A DNA stretch of 64,000 nt from Puerhibacterium puerhi (GCF_009846865.1 NZ_WUWN01000005.1:62001-126000), one strand, 5' to 3'. Counted from the stretch's first letter, positions 44,547 through 54,153 are shown. Notes: generated from the letters alone by a model not told the origin. Translations and numbers: made by a program.

Positions 44547-45548
44547 TCAGAGGCCGAGCCGTCGCTGCACGGCCCGCATGCTCTCGGCGCTGGCCCGCAG
44601 CCCGGCGACCTCGGCGTCCGACAGCGGGACGTCGAGGATCTGCGCCACGCCGCCCCGCCCGACCACCGACGGCAGGGAGAGGCACACGCCGTCGATGCCG
44701 TGGTGCCCGTCGAGCCGCGACGACACGGTCAGCACGCGCTGCTCGTCCTTGAGCACCGCCTCGATGATGCGGGTGGCGGCGAGCCCGACGGCATAGTTGG
44801 TCGCTCCCTTGCCCGCGATGATCCGGTACGCCGACTGCACGACGTCCTGGGCGATCCGCTCGCGCGTCTCGGCGTCGAGCGGTGCGCGTCCCGGCAGGGG
44901 CTGCCAGTCCAGCAGCGGCACGCCGCCGATGGTCGCCGAGCTCCACAGCGCGATCTCCGAGTCCCCGTGCTCACCCGCCACGTACGCGTGCACGTTGCCG
45001 ACCGCCACCCCGCAGTGCGTCGCCAGGGCCGCACGCAGGCGCGAGGAGTCCAGCACCGTGCCCGAGCCGAAGACCCGCCCCGCGGGCAGGTCCGAGATCC
45101 GCTGAGCCGCGTAGGTGACGACGTCGACCGGGTTGGTGACCATGATGTAGACGGCGTCCGGGGCCACCTCGAGCAGACCCGGCAGGATGCCGCGGACGAG
45201 CCCGACCGTGGCCTCCGCGAGGTCGGTGCGGGTCTGCCCGGGCTTCTGCCGCGCGCCGGCGGTGACGACCACGACGTCCGCGCCCCGGCACACCTCGACG
45301 TCGTCGGAGCCGTCGATCTGGGCCGGCGGGATGAACATCGCCCCGTGCCGCAGGTCGAGCACCTCGGCCTCGACCTTCTGCCGGTTGACGTCCAGCAGGG
45401 CCACGGAGCGCGCGGTGCCGCGCATGAGCGCCGCGTACGCGAGCGTGGAGCCCACCGCGCCCGCGCCCACGACGGCGAGCTTGGTGGCGCTGCGGCCGGG
45501 CACGGTCTCGGGCAGGAGCCCGGGCGTGATGTCGTCGGGCAGGGTCAC
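44547..45548 (-). CDS. ldh: L-lactate dehydrogenase
   Basis: A 333-aa NAD-dependent dehydrogenase converting pyruvate and lactate: nucleotide loop AVVGAGAVGSTLAYAALM, ADVVVVTAGARQKPGQTR (substrate Arg), TNPVDVVTYAAQ, and catalytic His in VAGEHGDSEIALW. The Gln in the RQKPGQTR loop and the GARQKPG motif favour lactate rather than malate as product. GTG 45548 with GGAGG upstream; 44 bases downstream of dinG on the same strand. Confidence 0.94.
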   Translation of the reverse strand: MTLPDDITPGLLPETVPGRSATKLAVVGAGAVGSTLAYAALMRGTARSVALLDVNRQKVEAEVLDLRHGAMFIPPAQIDGSDDVEVCRGADVVVVTAGARQKPGQTRTDLAEATVGLVRGILPGLLEVAPDAVYIMVTNPVDVVTYAAQRISDLPAGRVFGSGTVLDSSRLRAALATHCGVAVGNVHAYVAGEHGDSEIALWSSATIGGVPLLDWQPLPGRAPLDAETRERIAQDVVQSAYRIIAGKGATNYAVGLAATRIIEAVLKDEQRVLTVSSRLDGHHGIDGVCLSLPSVVGRGGVAQILDVPLSDAEVAGLRASAESMRAVQRRLGL

Positions 45549-45592
45549 GTCGTCCTCCTCGCCGCGCCGGCGGTCCCGGCGCCGCCCCCAGG

Positions 45593-47671
45593 CTAGGTGT
45601 CGAGCCTGCGCAGCGCAGCGCGGACGACGGCCGGGTCGGTGGTCGGCCAGAAGTCGGGCATCGAGCGCGCGAGGAAGGTGCCGTACCGCGCGGTGGCCAG
45701 GCGTGGGTCGAGCACGGCCACCACGCCGCGGTCCGCGGCGCTGCGCACCAGGCGCCCCGCGCCCTGGGCCAGCAGCAGCGCCGCGTGCGTCGCGGACACC
45801 TGCATGAAGCCGTTGCCGCCAGCCTGCTCCACGGCCCGGGCCCGGGCGGACCTCACGGGGTCGTCGGGCCGCGGGAACGGGATGCGGTCGATGAGGACCA
45901 GCTGGCAGCTCGGACCGGGCACGTCGACGCCCTGCCACAGGGACAGGGTGCCGAACAGGCAGGTGCGCGGGTTCTCGGCGAACCGGCGCACGAGGCTCGG
46001 GAGCTGGTCGTCGCCCTGGACGAGCACGGGCACGTCGAGCCGCTCGCGCATCGCCTCGGCCGCGGCCACGGCGGCCCGCCGGGAGGAGAACAGGCCGAGC
46101 GTGCGGCCGCCCGCCGCCTCGATCAGCCCGGCGATCTCGTCGAGCTGGGCGTCGGTCGTCGGCTCACGGCCCGGGGCGGGCAGGTGGCGCGCGACGTACA
46201 GGATGCCCTGGCGCGGGTAGTCGAACGGGCTGCCGACGTCGACGCCGGCCCAGTCGACGGCGCCGTCGTCGCCCGCCCCGCGCCCCAGGCCCAGCGAGCC
46301 GGCCACCGCGTCGAACCGGCCGCCCAGGGTGAGCGTGGCCGAGGTGAACACCCCGGTGGCCTCGCCGAGCAGCCCGGTGCGGATGAGGCCCGCGACGCCG
46401 AGCGGGGCGGCGTGCAGCCGCGAGACCCCGTCGCCCCACGGCGCCGAGTCGTCGGGCCGCGAGCACCACAGCACGTCGGCGCTGGTGTCCTCGGCGGCCA
46501 TCCGCTCGGCGACCTCGAACAGCTGCAGCACGGCCGACTGCGCCATCTTCAGTCCCGGGTCGGGCTGGGCCTGGTTCTGCGCGCCGCCCTCGGGCTTGAG
46601 CCTGCTGAGCAGCTCGCGCGCCGCGTCGCGCACCGCCCCGACCGCCGCGCGCAGGTCGTCGGGCAGGCCCTGCGGGAACCGCTCCGCCGGCACCGTGGCC
46701 AGCAGCGACCCGAGCGCCTGCGCGGCGGCGTCCAGGCCGGTCGTCTCCGTGCCGCCGTGCCGGCGCGCCAGCCGCGCGGCGTGCTCGACGGTCGTCAGGG
46801 ACAGGTCGACGGTCGCGGCCGCGGTCACGCGGTCGGCGAGCTCGTGCGCCTCGTCCACGACGACGACGTCGTGCTCCGGCAGCACGTTGGGGTTGCCGGA
46901 CACGGCGATGCCGAGCATCGCGTGGTTCGTCACGACGACGTCGGCGTCGCGGGCCGCCGCACGGGCCCGCTCGGGGAAGCACTGCTCGAGCATCGGGCAG
47001 CGCTGGCCCAGGCACTCCAGCGCGGTGACGGACACCTGCCGCCAGGCCCGGTCGGGCACGCCCGGCACGAGGTCGTCCCGGTCGCCGGTGTCGGTCTCCT
47101 GCGCCCAGGCGTGCAGCCGGCGCACGTGGTCGGCCAGGGTGGCGGGGCCCTCACCGCGCCCGGGCGCGGCGGACGACGCCGCGGGGTGGTCGGTGGCGCC
47201 CGCGGCCTCGCCGGGCAGGTCGAACAGCGCCTGCTCCTCGACGGGGTAGCCGCCGCCGACCTTGTGCAGGCACAGGTAGTTGTGCCAGCCCTTGAGGAGC
47301 GCCACCTTCGGGGGCCGCGGCAGGCGCGGGGCGACGGCCTCGGCGACGAGCGGCAGGTCGCGGGTGATCACCTGCCGCTGCAGCGCCAGGGTGGCCGTGG
47401 AGACCACGACGCGCTCGCCCTCGACGACGGCGTGCCGCACCGCGGGGACGAGGTAGCCGAGCGACTTGCCGGTGCCCGTGCCGGCCTGGACCAGCAGGTG
47501 CTTGCCGGAGCCGATCGACGCCTCGACCTCGAGGGCCATGCGGTGCTGGCCGTCGCGCCGCCCGCCGCCGAGCCGGCCGACCGCCAGGTCGAGCAGCTCC
47601 TCGACGTCCGGCACCGGTGCGTCGCCTGCCGGTGCGTCCTCGACCTCGGCCCCGCGCGCGCTCGTGCTCAC
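45593..47671 (-). CDS. dinG: DinG-family ATP-dependent DNA helicase
   Basis: A 692-aa XPD-like helicase. Walker A LVQAGTGTGKSLGYLVPAV, four-Cys iron-sulfur region between about residues 125 and 235 including CLGQRCPMLEQCFPE, DEAH box VVVDEAHELADRV, and C-terminal VSATHAALLLAQGAGRLVRS with TARYGTFLARSMP. Such enzymes unwind R-loops and G-rich DNA. Despite the neighbourhood no SOS box is visible in front of this gene. Without experimental distinction it could equally be called YoaA-like. Confidence 0.9.
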   Translation of the reverse strand: MSTSARGAEVEDAPAGDAPVPDVEELLDLAVGRLGGGRRDGQHRMALEVEASIGSGKHLLVQAGTGTGKSLGYLVPAVRHAVVEGERVVVSTATLALQRQVITRDLPLVAEAVAPRLPRPPKVALLKGWHNYLCLHKVGGGYPVEEQALFDLPGEAAGATDHPAASSAAPGRGEGPATLADHVRRLHAWAQETDTGDRDDLVPGVPDRAWRQVSVTALECLGQRCPMLEQCFPERARAAARDADVVVTNHAMLGIAVSGNPNVLPEHDVVVVDEAHELADRVTAAATVDLSLTTVEHAARLARRHGGTETTGLDAAAQALGSLLATVPAERFPQGLPDDLRAAVGAVRDAARELLSRLKPEGGAQNQAQPDPGLKMAQSAVLQLFEVAERMAAEDTSADVLWCSRPDDSAPWGDGVSRLHAAPLGVAGLIRTGLLGEATGVFTSATLTLGGRFDAVAGSLGLGRGAGDDGAVDWAGVDVGSPFDYPRQGILYVARHLPAPGREPTTDAQLDEIAGLIEAAGGRTLGLFSSRRAAVAAAEAMRERLDVPVLVQGDDQLPSLVRRFAENPRTCLFGTLSLWQGVDVPGPSCQLVLIDRIPFPRPDDPVRSARARAVEQAGGNGFMQVSATHAALLLAQGAGRLVRSAADRGVVAVLDPRLATARYGTFLARSMPDFWPTTDPAVVRAALRRLDT

Positions 47672-47751
47672 CGGTCGATCCTACGGGGGCGGTCCCACCC
47701 GCCGGGCGCGCCTGTGGACGCCGCGGTCCCGACGGACGCCCGACGGACGCA

Positions 47752-47795
47752 CGACGGCCCCCGCACCCGGTGCGGACCGGGTGCGGGGGCCGTCG
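47752..47795 (-). terminator. hflX terminator
   Basis: A 19-bp perfect stem (CGACGGCCCCCGCACCCGG with its complement) and TGCGGA loop, 46 bases after the hflX stop and 81 bases before the dinG start. Confidence 0.88.
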
Positions 47796-47840
47796 CAGGT
47801 CGTACCGGCCACCGCGACGGGCGACCGGGCGGCGACCAGG

Positions 47841-49385
47841 TCAGGAGGCCGCGACCGCCACCCGCCGCAGCTCGGCCGCGAGCGCCTCGTCCACGCGGCC
47901 CCGCAGCAGCGTGCCGGCCTCGAGGTGCTCCTCGTGGTCGATCTCACCGCCCTGGTGCACGCGGTGCACCAGGTCACCGCGCGAGTACGGGACCACGAGG
48001 TCGATCTCGACGTCGGGCCGCGGCAGGGCGTCGGCGATCAGCTCGCGGAGCTCGGCCATCCCCTCGCCGGTGTGCGCCGAGACGACCACCGTGTGCTTCT
48101 CGCGGCGCTGGATGCGCCCGACGACCTCGGGGTCGGCCACGTCGGCCTTGTTGAGCACGACGACCTCGGGCACGTCGTGGACGCCGGGGATCTCCGAGAG
48201 CACCTCGCGCACCGCAGCGATCTGCCCCTCGGGGTCCGGGTGCGCGGCGTCGACCACGTGCAGCAGCAGGTCGGCCTCGCCGACCTCCTCCAGCGTGGAG
48301 CGGAACGCCTCGACCAGCTGGTGCGGCAGGTGCCGCACGAACCCGACGGTGTCGGCGAGCGTGTAGACGCGGCCGTCGTCGGTGCGGGCCCGGCGGACGG
48401 TCGGGTCGAGCGTGGCGAACAGGGCGTTCTCCACGAGCACGCCGGCGTCGGTGAGCGCGTTGAGCAGCGACGACTTGCCCGCGTTGGTGTACCCGGCGAT
48501 CGCCACCGACGGGACGGCGTTGCGGTGCCGCTCGAGCCGCTTGGTCTCGCGCGCCGGCTTCATCGCTGCGATCTCGCGGCGAAGCTTCGCCATGCGGTTG
48601 CGGATGCGACGACGGTCCAGCTCGATCTTCGTCTCACCGGGGCCGCGCGAGCCCATGCCGGCGCCCGCGCCGCCCACCTGGCCACCGGCCTGGCGGGACA
48701 TCGACTCGCCCCAGCCGCGCAGGCGCGGCAGGAGGTACTCGAGCTGCGCCAGCTCCACCTGCGCCTTGCCCTCACGGGACTTGGCGTGCTGGGCGAAGAT
48801 GTCGAGGATCAGCGCGGTCCGGTCGATGACCTTGACCTTGACGATGTCCTCGAGCGCGCGGCGCTGAGAGGGCGCCAGCTCGGCGTCGGCCACGACGGTG
48901 TCCGCGCCCTCCGCGGCCACGACGTCGGCCAGCTCGGCGGCCTTGCCGGAGCCCAGGTACGTGCCGGGGTCCGGCTTCTGACGCCGCTGCAGCACGCCGT
49001 CGAGCACCTGCGAGCCGGCCGTCTCGGCGAGGGCCGCGAGCTCGCGGAGCGAGACCTCGGCCTCGGCGGCCTCGCGCTCGCCGCCGGAGTAGACGCCGAC
49101 GAGGACGACGCGCTCCAGGCGCAGCTGGCGGTACTCGACCTCGGTGACGTCCTGCAGCTCGGTCGACAGGCCGCCGACGCGCCGCAGGGCGGTGCGCTCC
49201 TCGAGGTCGAGCTGGTCGCCGTCGTGCACGGTGTGGACCGTGCCGCCCTCGGCGCGCGCGGTCCCCGCCCGGGCGAGGACCCGCGCCACGACGTCGTTCG
49301 CGATCGCCTGGGCATCGGCGGTGGCGGCGCGGGTGTCGGGCTGCTCCGTGGTCGGAGCCTGGGGGTCCTGCGGGGTGTAGGTCAA
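47841..49385 (-). CDS. hflX: GTPase HflX
   Basis: A 514-aa ribosome-associated GTPase that splits stalled ribosomes. N-terminal HflX domain (LVGVYSGG, PDPGTYLGSGKAAEL, RRLRGWG-like LLPRLRGWGESMSRQ and GMGSRGPGETKIE), then the G domain with VAIAGYTNAGKSSLLNAL, DTVGFVRHLP and VVLNKADV. The start is unusual: TTG at 49385 with GAGAGG seven bases upstream; no ATG or GTG before the first conserved block has better support. The first 100 residues are an acidic, Ala-rich extension. Confidence 0.94.
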   Translation of the reverse strand: MTYTPQDPQAPTTEQPDTRAATADAQAIANDVVARVLARAGTARAEGGTVHTVHDGDQLDLEERTALRRVGGLSTELQDVTEVEYRQLRLERVVLVGVYSGGEREAAEAEVSLRELAALAETAGSQVLDGVLQRRQKPDPGTYLGSGKAAELADVVAAEGADTVVADAELAPSQRRALEDIVKVKVIDRTALILDIFAQHAKSREGKAQVELAQLEYLLPRLRGWGESMSRQAGGQVGGAGAGMGSRGPGETKIELDRRRIRNRMAKLRREIAAMKPARETKRLERHRNAVPSVAIAGYTNAGKSSLLNALTDAGVLVENALFATLDPTVRRARTDDGRVYTLADTVGFVRHLPHQLVEAFRSTLEEVGEADLLLHVVDAAHPDPEGQIAAVREVLSEIPGVHDVPEVVVLNKADVADPEVVGRIQRREKHTVVVSAHTGEGMAELRELIADALPRPDVEIDLVVPYSRGDLVHRVHQGGEIDHEEHLEAGTLLRGRVDEALAAELRRVAVAAS

Positions 49386-49514
49386 GAATGTGCCTCTCGA
49401 TAGGGTGCGCCGCTTCGGTGGGCGCGATCGGTACAACGCGCGGTGCCTCCCCAGGATTCCACGCCGGGCCGCCCGAGGCCCGCGAAAATCGCTGGCGCAC
49501 GTAGGATCGCGCCC

Positions 49515-50162
49515 GTGAACCAGCCCGACGCCCCCGAGCCCGACCACTACTTCACCGCCCGCCCGGCCTCGGCCGAGGAGCGGCGCACGGTGGCGGTGCG
49601 GCTGGCCGGGCGCGACGTCGAGGTGGAGGTCGCCTCGGGCGTGTTCTCCCCCGGGCGGGTCGACCTGGGCACCCAGGTGCTGCTGCGAGAGGCACCGCAG
49701 CCGCCCGCCACGGGCGACCTGCTGGACCTCGGCTGCGGCTGGGGCCCGCTGGCGCTGACGATGGCGCTGGAGTCGCCGGACGCCACCGTCTGGGCCGTGG
49801 ACGTCAACGAGCGGGCGCTCGGCCTCGTGCGGCGCAACGCCGCGCGGCTCGGCCTGGGCAACGTGCGCGCGTGCCTGCCCGACGAGGTCCCGGCGGACGT
49901 CACCTTCGCCGCCGTGTGGTCCAACCCGCCGATCCGGGTGGGCAAGGAGGTGCTGCACGGCATGCTGCGCACCTGGCTGGCCCGGCTCGCGCCGGCGGCG
50001 GACGACGACGCCGCGGGCGGCGCGTGGCTCGTGGTGCAGCGCAACCTGGGGGCCGACTCGCTCGCCCGCTGGGTGGACGCCGAGCTCGGCGCGCCCCTCG
50101 GCGTCACCGTCGCGCGGGCCGCGAGCGCCAAGGGCTACCGGGTCCTGCGCGTCACCCGCTGA
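49515..50162 (+). CDS. Class I SAM methyltransferase, RsmC-like
   Basis: A 215-aa single-domain methyltransferase: LLDLGCGWGPLALTMAL (motif I), WAVDVNERALGLVRRNA, and SNPPIRVGKEVLH, the NPP motif of N-methylases of the RsmC/RsmD class. RsmC methylates G1207 of 16S rRNA, but this short form lacks its N-terminal duplicate domain, so the target is uncertain. The GTG at 49515 follows TAGGAT (49502) by seven bases, indicating a leaderless mRNA. It is divergent from hflX. Confidence 0.85.
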   Translation: MNQPDAPEPDHYFTARPASAEERRTVAVRLAGRDVEVEVASGVFSPGRVDLGTQVLLREAPQPPATGDLLDLGCGWGPLALTMALESPDATVWAVDVNERALGLVRRNAARLGLGNVRACLPDEVPADVTFAAVWSNPPIRVGKEVLHGMLRTWLARLAPAADDDAAGGAWLVVQRNLGADSLARWVDAELGAPLGVTVARAASAKGYRVLRVTR

Positions 50163-50191
50163 GGCGCCCTCGGACCACCTTCGGGGCACCG

Positions 50192-51151
50192 TCAGGCGAG
50201 CGTCACCTCGCCGGTGAACACGAGCTCGGCCGGTCCCGCCAGCTCGACGTGCCCGTCCGGCAGGGCACGCACCCGCAGCAGGCCGCCGGGCACCTCCACG
50301 AACCAGGTGTCCACGGCCGGCGTGCCGCCGGCAGCGGCCCAGGTGCGCACCGCGAGCGCCGCCGCGCACGCCCCCGTGCCGCACGACCGGGTCTCCCCCA
50401 CGCCGCGCTCGTGCACGCGCATGCGCGCCCGGCCCACGACCTCGCCGGCGGCGGTGCGCTCCTCGCCGAGCGGCACGACCAGCTCGACGTTGGTGCCCCG
50501 CGGCGGCACGGGCGCCACGTCGGGGGCGACGGTCAGGTCGAGCCGCTCGAGCTCGTCCGCCTCGGCCAGGGCCACGACCGTGTGCGGGTTGCCGAGGTCG
50601 ACCGACAGCGCGGGGCGGGGCGCGTCCCAGCCGCGCACGGCCACGGCGGCGTCGGCGCCGGTCGCGGCGGCCTCCTGGCCGCCCGGCAGGAACCACGGGC
50701 CCATGTCGACGGCGTACCAGGTGCCGGACCCGTCGGGCGCGGCGACCCGGCGCACGCGCTTGACGCCGGCGCGGGTGCCGAGCGCGAAGCCGTCGGCGTC
50801 GTCCAGGTCGGCCAGCCCCAGGGACTCGGCGAACGCCGTGAACACCCGCACGCCGTTGCCGCACATCTCCGCGATCGAGCCGTCGGCGTTGCGGTAGTCC
50901 ATGAACCAGATGGCGCGGGGCTCCTCGGCCAGCACGTCGTCGGCCACCGTCTCCCCGGCACGGGCGATCGCCGCCGTGGGGGCGAGGCGGATGACGCCGT
51001 CGCCGCCGACGCCCGCGCGGCGGTCCGCCAGGCGGCGCACCTGCTCGGGGGTCAGGTCGAGGTCGCCGCGGGTGTCCGCGACGAGGACGAAGTCGTTCTG
51101 GGTGCCGTGCCCCTTGGTGAACCGGATGCCGGTCGGTGCGCCGTGGGTCAT
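50192..51151 (-). CDS. dapF: Diaminopimelate epimerase
   Basis: A 319-aa PLP-independent racemase converting LL- to meso-diaminopimelate for lysine and peptidoglycan. N-terminal KGHGTQNDFVLV, first catalytic Cys in AEMCGNGVRVF and second in RSCGTGACAAALA. It starts nine bases after the miaA stop, as in mycobacteria and streptomycetes, so the two genes are cotranscribed. Confidence 0.96.
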   Translation of the reverse strand: MTHGAPTGIRFTKGHGTQNDFVLVADTRGDLDLTPEQVRRLADRRAGVGGDGVIRLAPTAAIARAGETVADDVLAEEPRAIWFMDYRNADGSIAEMCGNGVRVFTAFAESLGLADLDDADGFALGTRAGVKRVRRVAAPDGSGTWYAVDMGPWFLPGGQEAAATGADAAVAVRGWDAPRPALSVDLGNPHTVVALAEADELERLDLTVAPDVAPVPPRGTNVELVVPLGEERTAAGEVVGRARMRVHERGVGETRSCGTGACAAALAVRTWAAAGGTPAVDTWFVEVPGGLLRVRALPDGHVELAGPAELVFTGEVTLA

Positions 51152-51160
51152 GGCATCACC

Positions 51161-52228
51161 CTACGTGCCCGCGCCGCCCGAGCCCGCGCGCCCGGTCGCG
51201 GTCACGCCCAGCGACCGGCGGGTGACGCCCGTCGTGGTCTCGGGCAGCGTCCCGGCGTCCGCCGCCGCCACCACGGCGAGCGCGTCCTCGAGGAGGGTCG
51301 GCGACGCGGCGTCGAGCCACTGCACCCGCGGGTCGCGGCCGAACCAGCCCATCTGCTTGCGCGCGAGCCGCCGGGTGTTCGCGACCACCGCCGCCCGCGC
51401 CTCGTCCTCGGTCGTCTCGCCGCGCAGGAACGCGAGCACCTCGGCGTAGCCGACGGCGCGGGCCGCCGTCGTGCCGAGCCCGGCGCCGTCGCCGCCCTGC
51501 TCCGGGCTCGCCAGGGCGCGCACCTCGGCCACCAGGCCGGCGTCCCACATGCGCTCGACCCGGCCGGCGACCCGCGCGTCCAGCGTGGCCCGGTCGCAGT
51601 CCAGGCCGATCTGCACCGCCGGGCGCACGTACTCCTGGCGCGGGAGGTTGGCGGTGTACGGCCGGCCGGTCAGGGCGATGACCTCGAGGGCCCGCACGAT
51701 GCGGCGCGTGTTGTGCGGGCCGATGCTGGCGGCGGCGGCCGGGTCGCGCCGCTCCAGCTCGGCGTGCAGCGCCCGGCGCCCCTCGCGCTCGGCGCGGGCC
51801 TCGAGCTCGGCGCGCAGCCGCGGGTCGGTGCCCGGGAAGTCCATGTGGTCCAGCAGCGCCCGCACGTACAGGCCCGAGCCGCCGACGACGACGGCGCGCC
51901 CACCGCGGCCGGCGATCGCGTCGAGATCGGCACGCGCGGCCTGCTGGTACCGGGCCACGGAGGCGTCCTCGTGCGGGTCGAGCACGTCGACCTGGTGGTG
52001 GACGACGCCGCGCCGCTCGTGGGGCAGCACCTTGGCGGTGCCGACGTCCATGCCTCGGTAGAGCTGGTAGGCGTCGGCGTTGACGATCTCGGCGGCGGCG
52101 CGCGCCGTGCCCGGCTGCACCCCGCCGGGCGACAGGGCCGCGGCCAGGTCGAGGGCGAGGTCCGACTTGCCGGTCGCGGTGGGCCCGACCACGGCCACGA
52201 CCACACCCGGCCCCTGTGCTGCGCTCAC
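51161..52228 (-). CDS. miaA: tRNA dimethylallyltransferase
   Basis: A 355-aa enzyme adding a dimethylallyl group to A37 of tRNAs reading U-starting codons. P-loop VVGPTATGKSDLALDLA, EIVNADAYQLYRGMDVGTAK, and PHNTRRIVRALEVI; the C-terminal ARKQMGWFGRDPRVQWLDA is typical. Its product is the substrate of MiaB, encoded 3.5 kb away. GTG start; nine bases separate it from the preceding Rv2728c-like gene. Confidence 0.96.
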   Translation of the reverse strand: MSAAQGPGVVVAVVGPTATGKSDLALDLAAALSPGGVQPGTARAAAEIVNADAYQLYRGMDVGTAKVLPHERRGVVHHQVDVLDPHEDASVARYQQAARADLDAIAGRGGRAVVVGGSGLYVRALLDHMDFPGTDPRLRAELEARAEREGRRALHAELERRDPAAAASIGPHNTRRIVRALEVIALTGRPYTANLPRQEYVRPAVQIGLDCDRATLDARVAGRVERMWDAGLVAEVRALASPEQGGDGAGLGTTAARAVGYAEVLAFLRGETTEDEARAAVVANTRRLARKQMGWFGRDPRVQWLDAASPTLLEDALAVVAAADAGTLPETTTGVTRRSLGVTATGRAGSGGAGT

Positions 52229-52237
52229 CCGACGACC

Positions 52238-52909
52238 CTAGTGGGCGCCGGCCCGGTAGACCGTCACGTGGTAGGCGGTGGGCAGGTGCTCGTGGTGCGC
52301 CGGCACGACGGCGGTCTCGGCCTGCCAGGCGCCCGCCGCGGCAAGCGATGCGAGCACCGCGGCCACGCCGGGCGCGAGCGCGTCCGGCCCCCCGTCCGCT
52401 CCGCCCGGCACTCCCCCGCCGGCCACGACGACGGGGCCGGCCCCCAGCGCCCCGGCGGCCGCCGCGACGTCGTCCGCCCCGGCGTCGGCCGGCACCTCGA
52501 CGGTCACGCCGGCGGCGAGCCCCGCGTCGGCGAGCGCGAGCAGCGCCACCGACGCCGCGACGCCGGCCGTGCCGTCCGCACCGCCGGCCGGTCCGGTCGC
52601 CGCGCCGGGGCGCTCCGCGAGCAGCGGGACCCACCGGTCCGCCACGCCGGCGGCAGCGAGCGACGGCCGCAGGCTGCCGGCGCGTGCCACCGCCCCGTGC
52701 GCCAGGACCGCGGGCGTCGCCCCGCCCGCGGCGAGCTCGCGCAGGGCGCGGCGCACCGCCGCGCGGACGGCCACGAGCACGTCGGCCTCGCCCGCGGCGC
52801 CGGCGACGAGCAGCGGCGTGGCGGGCACGACGACGGCGCGGGCGGGGGCCGGGGCGGGGGCGCCGGCTGCGGCGGCGGGTGTGGCGGCGGCTGCGGCGGG
52901 CTCGGGCAC
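52238..52909 (-). CDS. Ala-rich protein, Rv2728c-like (extradiol dioxygenase-like fold)
   Basis: A 223-aa Ala/Gly-rich protein. VVVPATPLLVAGAAGEADVL, then LAHGAVARAGSLRP, VADRWVPLLAE and a C-terminal ETAVVPAHHEHLPTAYHV resemble the alanine-rich proteins found next to miaA in mycobacteria (Rv2728c) and described as class III extradiol-dioxygenase-like. The metal-binding residues of active dioxygenases are not evident. GTG 52909 was chosen; the frame continues open upstream only through low-complexity residues. Function unknown. Confidence 0.65.
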   Translation of the reverse strand: MPEPAAAAATPAAAAGAPAPAPARAVVVPATPLLVAGAAGEADVLVAVRAAVRRALRELAAGGATPAVLAHGAVARAGSLRPSLAAAGVADRWVPLLAERPGAATGPAGGADGTAGVAASVALLALADAGLAAGVTVEVPADAGADDVAAAAGALGAGPVVVAGGGVPGGADGGPDALAPGVAAVLASLAAAGAWQAETAVVPAHHEHLPTAYHVTVYRAGAH

Positions 52910-52976
52910 GGCGCCGACCCTAGCCGCCCACGGGCACGGTGGGCGGGCCGTCGGCGGCGGCAGGTAGTGTGGCCGG

Positions 52977-53597
52977 GTGAGGTTCTTCGGGTCACGCCGG
53001 TCTGACGGGCCGCGGGGCGCACGCCCCGGCGCGGCCGGCCACAGGGAACCGACCGGCGAGGGTGTCGACGACGACGAGCTGCGGGACCGGGTCGAGGGCC
53101 TGCTCCTGCGGGTGGTCGGCTCACCTCGCACGGCTCCGGGCCCTCAGCACCTGGATCCCGCCGAGGTCCCCGCTCCCCTGTCGCGCGACCGCATCGAGCG
53201 CTGGCTTCAGGAGGCGGGCTTCGCCTACTTCGTCGACTCGGACGGCGACGTGGGCGGGCTGTGGCACGGCTGGCTGTTCTACTTCCTCGTGCTCGGCCAG
53301 GACGACGAGGTGCTCCAGGTGCGCGGCCAGTGGCACCGGGAGCTCAGCATCGAGCGCCTCGAGGAGGTGCTCGACATCTGCAACACCTGGAACGCCGAGC
53401 GCATCTGGCCCAAGACGTACGTGCGGGTCCGCGACAACGGCTCCGTCGTCGTCTGCGCCGACGTGACCGTCGACGTCGAGCACGGCGCCACGGACGACCA
53501 GCTCGACCAGCTGCTGCAGTGCGGGCTGACCACGGGGACGATGTTCTTCGAGCACCTCGACGCCCGGTACCCCGACCCGCTGCGGGAGGCGCCGTGA
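52977..53597 (+). CDS. YbjN domain protein 1
   Basis: A 206-aa protein; residues of about 70-200 form a YbjN/type III secretion chaperone-like fold with DRIERWLQEAGFAYFVDSDG, FYFLVLGQDDEVLQVRGQW, NTWNAERIWPKTYVRV and VEHGATDDQLDQLLQCGL. GTG 52977 lies seven bases after TAGTGT (52965), suggesting a leaderless start. It overlaps the next gene, a paralogue, by four bases (GTGA). Function unknown. Confidence 0.85.
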   Translation: MRFFGSRRSDGPRGARPGAAGHREPTGEGVDDDELRDRVEGLLLRVVGSPRTAPGPQHLDPAEVPAPLSRDRIERWLQEAGFAYFVDSDGDVGGLWHGWLFYFLVLGQDDEVLQVRGQWHRELSIERLEEVLDICNTWNAERIWPKTYVRVRDNGSVVVCADVTVDVEHGATDDQLDQLLQCGLTTGTMFFEHLDARYPDPLREAP

Positions 53598-54145
53598 GCG
53601 CACGCACCCCGTGGCGCACGCGTCTGCGCGCCCTCGGGCTGCGCGGACGTGCCGCGCGGCCGGTCGGCGAGCCCGTCGTCGTGCAGCGGCCGCGGCCGCT
53701 GTCGACGGAGCGCGTGGGCGACGACCTCGCCCGGCGCGGCTACCGGTTCCGCATCGACTCCGACGGCGACGTCACCGGCACCTGGGACGGCAACCGGTTC
53801 TGGTTCCTGCTCCTCGGCGACCACCGCGAGATCCTCCAGGTCCGCGGCCGCTGGGCGGGCCTCGTCCCCCCGAGCGCGCGGCTGGCCGTGCTGCAGGCCG
53901 CCAACGACTGGAACCGCGAGCGCATCTGGCCCAAGGTCTACGCGCGCGAGGAGGGCGGCGGCATGGCGCTGTACGCCGAGGTCTCGGTGGACTTCGAGCA
54001 CGGCGCGACCGACGACCAGCTCGCCGCGACCGTCTCGTGCGGGCTGGTGACCGCCAGCCAGTTCTTCGCGACCGTGGCGGCCCTGACGCCCGGCGCCGGG
54101 CTCGACGGGCCCGACCTGGACGACCTCGACGACGCCGGGGAGTGA
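53594..54145 (+). CDS. YbjN domain protein 2
   Basis: A 183-aa paralogue of the preceding protein, sharing YRFRIDSDGDVTGTWDGN, FWFLLLGDHREILQVRGRW, NDWNRERIWPKVYAR and FEHGATDDQLAATVSCGL. Its N-terminal 45 residues are basic, unlike the first copy. The GTG start overlaps the stop of copy 1. The two probably arose by tandem duplication and may form a heterodimer. An acidic tail (DLDDLDDAGE) ends it. Confidence 0.85.
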   Translation: MSARTPWRTRLRALGLRGRAARPVGEPVVVQRPRPLSTERVGDDLARRGYRFRIDSDGDVTGTWDGNRFWFLLLGDHREILQVRGRWAGLVPPSARLAVLQAANDWNRERIWPKVYAREEGGGMALYAEVSVDFEHGATDDQLAATVSCGLVTASQFFATVAALTPGAGLDGPDLDDLDDAGE

Positions 54146-54153
54146 TCCCCCGC

